A stretch of 6,269 nt of DNA from Actinomycetales bacterium Ga0077552. GTDB taxonomy: Bacteria; Actinomycetota; Actinomycetes; Actinomycetales; Microbacteriaceae. The translations under genes were made by a program, and so were the position numbers. Position 1 is the first letter of the stretch, and each line of letters starts with the position of its first letter. The stretch spans positions 1 through 6,269 of the forward strand of contig LNFD01000122.1 in the NCBI GenBank assembly GCA_001464255.1. Reading direction: 5' to 3'. Below are positions 5,137 through 6,269 of this stretch, piece after piece. The notes beneath the pieces were generated by a model. It searched no databases and was not told the origin of the DNA. It was given only the letters and a program-made list of their open reading frames with translations.

Positions 5137-6269
5137 CTCGGGCCCTTCTGCACCCTCGCCCCCGACCTCGTCAGCCTGCAGTTCGAACGCGCCAGCGTCG
5201 GCGTTCGCGACCCGCGGCTCGCCGCGCTGGTCGACGTTCAGATCGCTGATCGCGGCAGGCGACAAGGTATCGGAGGCCGGTGCGGACGTGAGCGCCGCGA
5301 GCGAGGGAACGGCATCGATCGCGGGACTTCCTGCGATGAGCGCGACCGTCTGGGTCGAACCTCCGTTGCTGCCGGGCGCCGCACCGGAGCCGAACAGCTG
5401 CGTGGGCGTTCGATCGAACAGGGTGCTCGGGTCGACGAAGCCGAGATCGCTCTCGGTCGCGCGCGACGTGCTGAAGACGTTGCCGGCGAAGTCGAAGATC
5501 TGGCCGGTCGTGACGGTGCCGCCGACGCCCAGCTGCGGGTAGCCCGTCGACCCGGCGAAGATGTTGCCGCGGATCGACAGGTTGTCGGTGTCGATCACCG
5601 ACAGGTAGATCGACTCTCCAGGAAGCTCGGCCTCCACTTGCGGCACGGCAGAGGTGTTGTTGAGGAAGGTCGAGAACTGCACCTCGCTGTCGCCCGTGAA
5701 GATCGCACCGCCCTCGTCGTCGGCGGAGTTGCCGACGAACGTGGAGTTCTGCACCTCGGAGGTGTAGGCGTCGATGGCGCCGCCGTAGCGGCTGGCGGAG
5801 TTGCCGACGAAGGTCGACGCGTCGACGGTCACCGAGCCGTAGCTGGTGATGGCACCGCCGTCTCCATCATCAGTGCTGTTGGTGAGGAAGGTCGAGTCGG
5901 TGACGGAGACCGAGTCGTAGCCGACGATCGCCCCACCCTCGAAGTTTGCCGTGTTGAGTTCGAAGGTCGAGCCCGTCACCGTCACGGTGTCGGCCACGAT
6001 CGCGCCGCCGAAGCCGGCCGAGTTCTCGCGGAAGGACGAGTCGATGACAGTGACCGCGTCCGCCGCGACGGCGCCCCCGCCGAACGTCACTCCGTCGGTG
6101 ATGGTCAGGTTCTGGAGCGTGACATGAACGCTGTCCTCGGAGTCTCCGGTGATCACGCGGTCGGTGCCGTCAGAATCGAGGACCGCGCCGGTGAGACCGA
6201 AGATCGTGACATCACGCGGCGCGAAGAGGGTGCCGTCGATCGTGAACGTGCCCTCGACGCAGACGATCG
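5014..6269 (-). CDS. Sortase-anchored right-handed beta-helix surface protein with choice-of-anchor Q-like region (5' end cut by right edge)
   Basis: 417 C-terminal residues are present, and the frame is open to the edge, so the signal peptide and true start lie outside. The first 60 residues (such as GTFTIDGTLFAPRDVTIFGL) look like the entry turns of a parallel beta-helix. Six rungs follow (about residues 63-204), each with a GGA(I/V) turn and a (S/T)-F-x-x-N step 23-26 residues apart, similar to polymorphic-membrane-protein-type repeats. Residues 302-364 (STQTVALIAGSPAIDAVP, then DQRGEPR and DAGAFELQ) match the choice-of-anchor Q type of C-terminal region. The protein ends with LAATG (378-382), a hydrophobic helix and RRIARTRP, a class E sortase-type cell-wall sorting signal. 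It is therefore most likely exported and joined to peptidoglycan or held in the envelope. Beta-helix proteins of this kind act as adhesins or polysaccharide-binding or -cleaving proteins; no catalytic residues can be assigned here. An internal GTG at 6156 is not the start, because coding similarity continues upstream of it. Confidence 0.87.
   Translation of the reverse strand, partial: IVCVEGTFTIDGTLFAPRDVTIFGLTGAVLDSDGTDRVITGDSEDSVHVTLQNLTITDGVTFGGGAVAADAVTVIDSSFRENSAGFGGAIVADTVTVTGSTFELNTANFEGGAIVGYDSVSVTDSTFLTNSTDDGDGGAITSYGSVTVDASTFVGNSASRYGGAIDAYTSEVQNSTFVGNSADDEGGAIFTGDSEVQFSTFLNNTSAVPQVEAELPGESIYLSVIDTDNLSIRGNIFAGSTGYPQLGVGGTVTTGQIFDFAGNVFSTSRATESDLGFVDPSTLFDRTPTQLFGSGAAPGSNGGSTQTVALIAGSPAIDAVPSLAALTSAPASDTLSPAAISDLNVDQRGEPRVANADAGAFELQADEVGGEGAEGPELAATGTTSGTAGLLGGAALLLMGLGAALAFAGRRIARTRP
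5656..6081 (-). repeat. Six protein-level beta-helix rungs within the surface protein gene
   Basis: On the minus strand, six units of about 72-78 bases encode the pattern GGA(I/V)...(S/T)F..N: SSFREN, STFELN, STFLTN, STFVGN, STFVGN and STFLNN. The repeat is mainly at the protein level. The fourth and fifth units also share an exact 18-base stretch, encoding FVGNSA, at 5794-5811 and 5722-5739, offset by exactly 72 bases (one 24-residue rung). Confidence 0.8.

Noticed and set aside
1..6269. CRISPR array, tRNA/rRNA, insertion sequence, phage or defence genes
   Set aside because: I looked on both strands and found no spaced direct repeats of CRISPR type, no clover-leaf candidates, no transposase motifs and no change in composition that would mark an insertion.

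Overview
The window is very GC-rich, with strong G/C preference at third codon positions and actinobacterial-looking expression signals: TAnnnT -10 boxes placed 6-7 bases before start codons, which suggests leaderless transcripts. It also carries an LAATG cell-wall sorting signal of the kind used by class E sortases. Together these point to a high-GC Gram-positive actinobacterium, most plausibly of the Microbacteriaceae type; that assignment is inference. Nothing in the window looks recently acquired: I see no insertion sequence, tRNA, rRNA, CRISPR array or phage gene.

Left part (1-2804). A TetR-type regulator is cut by the left edge and reads leftward from 56. Facing it is a tight co-directional run of three genes: a DUF4386 membrane protein (139-798), a YghZ-like aldo/keto reductase (802-1824) and an EamA/DMT-family transporter (1833-2804), separated by only 3 and 8 bases. 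The divergent control region is the best-resolved structure in the window. A rightward promoter (consensus TTGACA, then TACAGT) and an overlapping leftward promoter share two copies of a GGTGTAC-N3-GTACACC palindrome. One copy lies inside both promoters and the other lies just after the predicted rightward start point. This reads as an autoregulated TetR switch controlling a small membrane-protein/reductase/exporter operon, possibly for handling a reactive or toxic small molecule.

Middle (2805-4960). A membrane-anchored hypothetical protein (2841-3545) has its own probable leaderless promoter. It converges, with a 7-base gap, on a leftward pyridoxal-phosphate group II decarboxylase (3553-4947) that starts at GTG behind a good ribosome binding site.

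Right part (5014-6269). A leftward gene, cut at its 5' end by the right edge, encodes a cell-surface right-handed beta-helix protein. It has at least six GGAI...STF..N rungs, a choice-of-anchor Q-like region and a C-terminal LAATG-hydrophobic-RR sorting signal. It is probably exported and anchored to the wall, but its ligand is unknown.

I did not find a clearly new biological system. The items most worth a second look are the interlocked TetR promoter/operator region and its three-gene operon, the sortase-anchored beta-helix protein, and the decarboxylase of unknown substrate.
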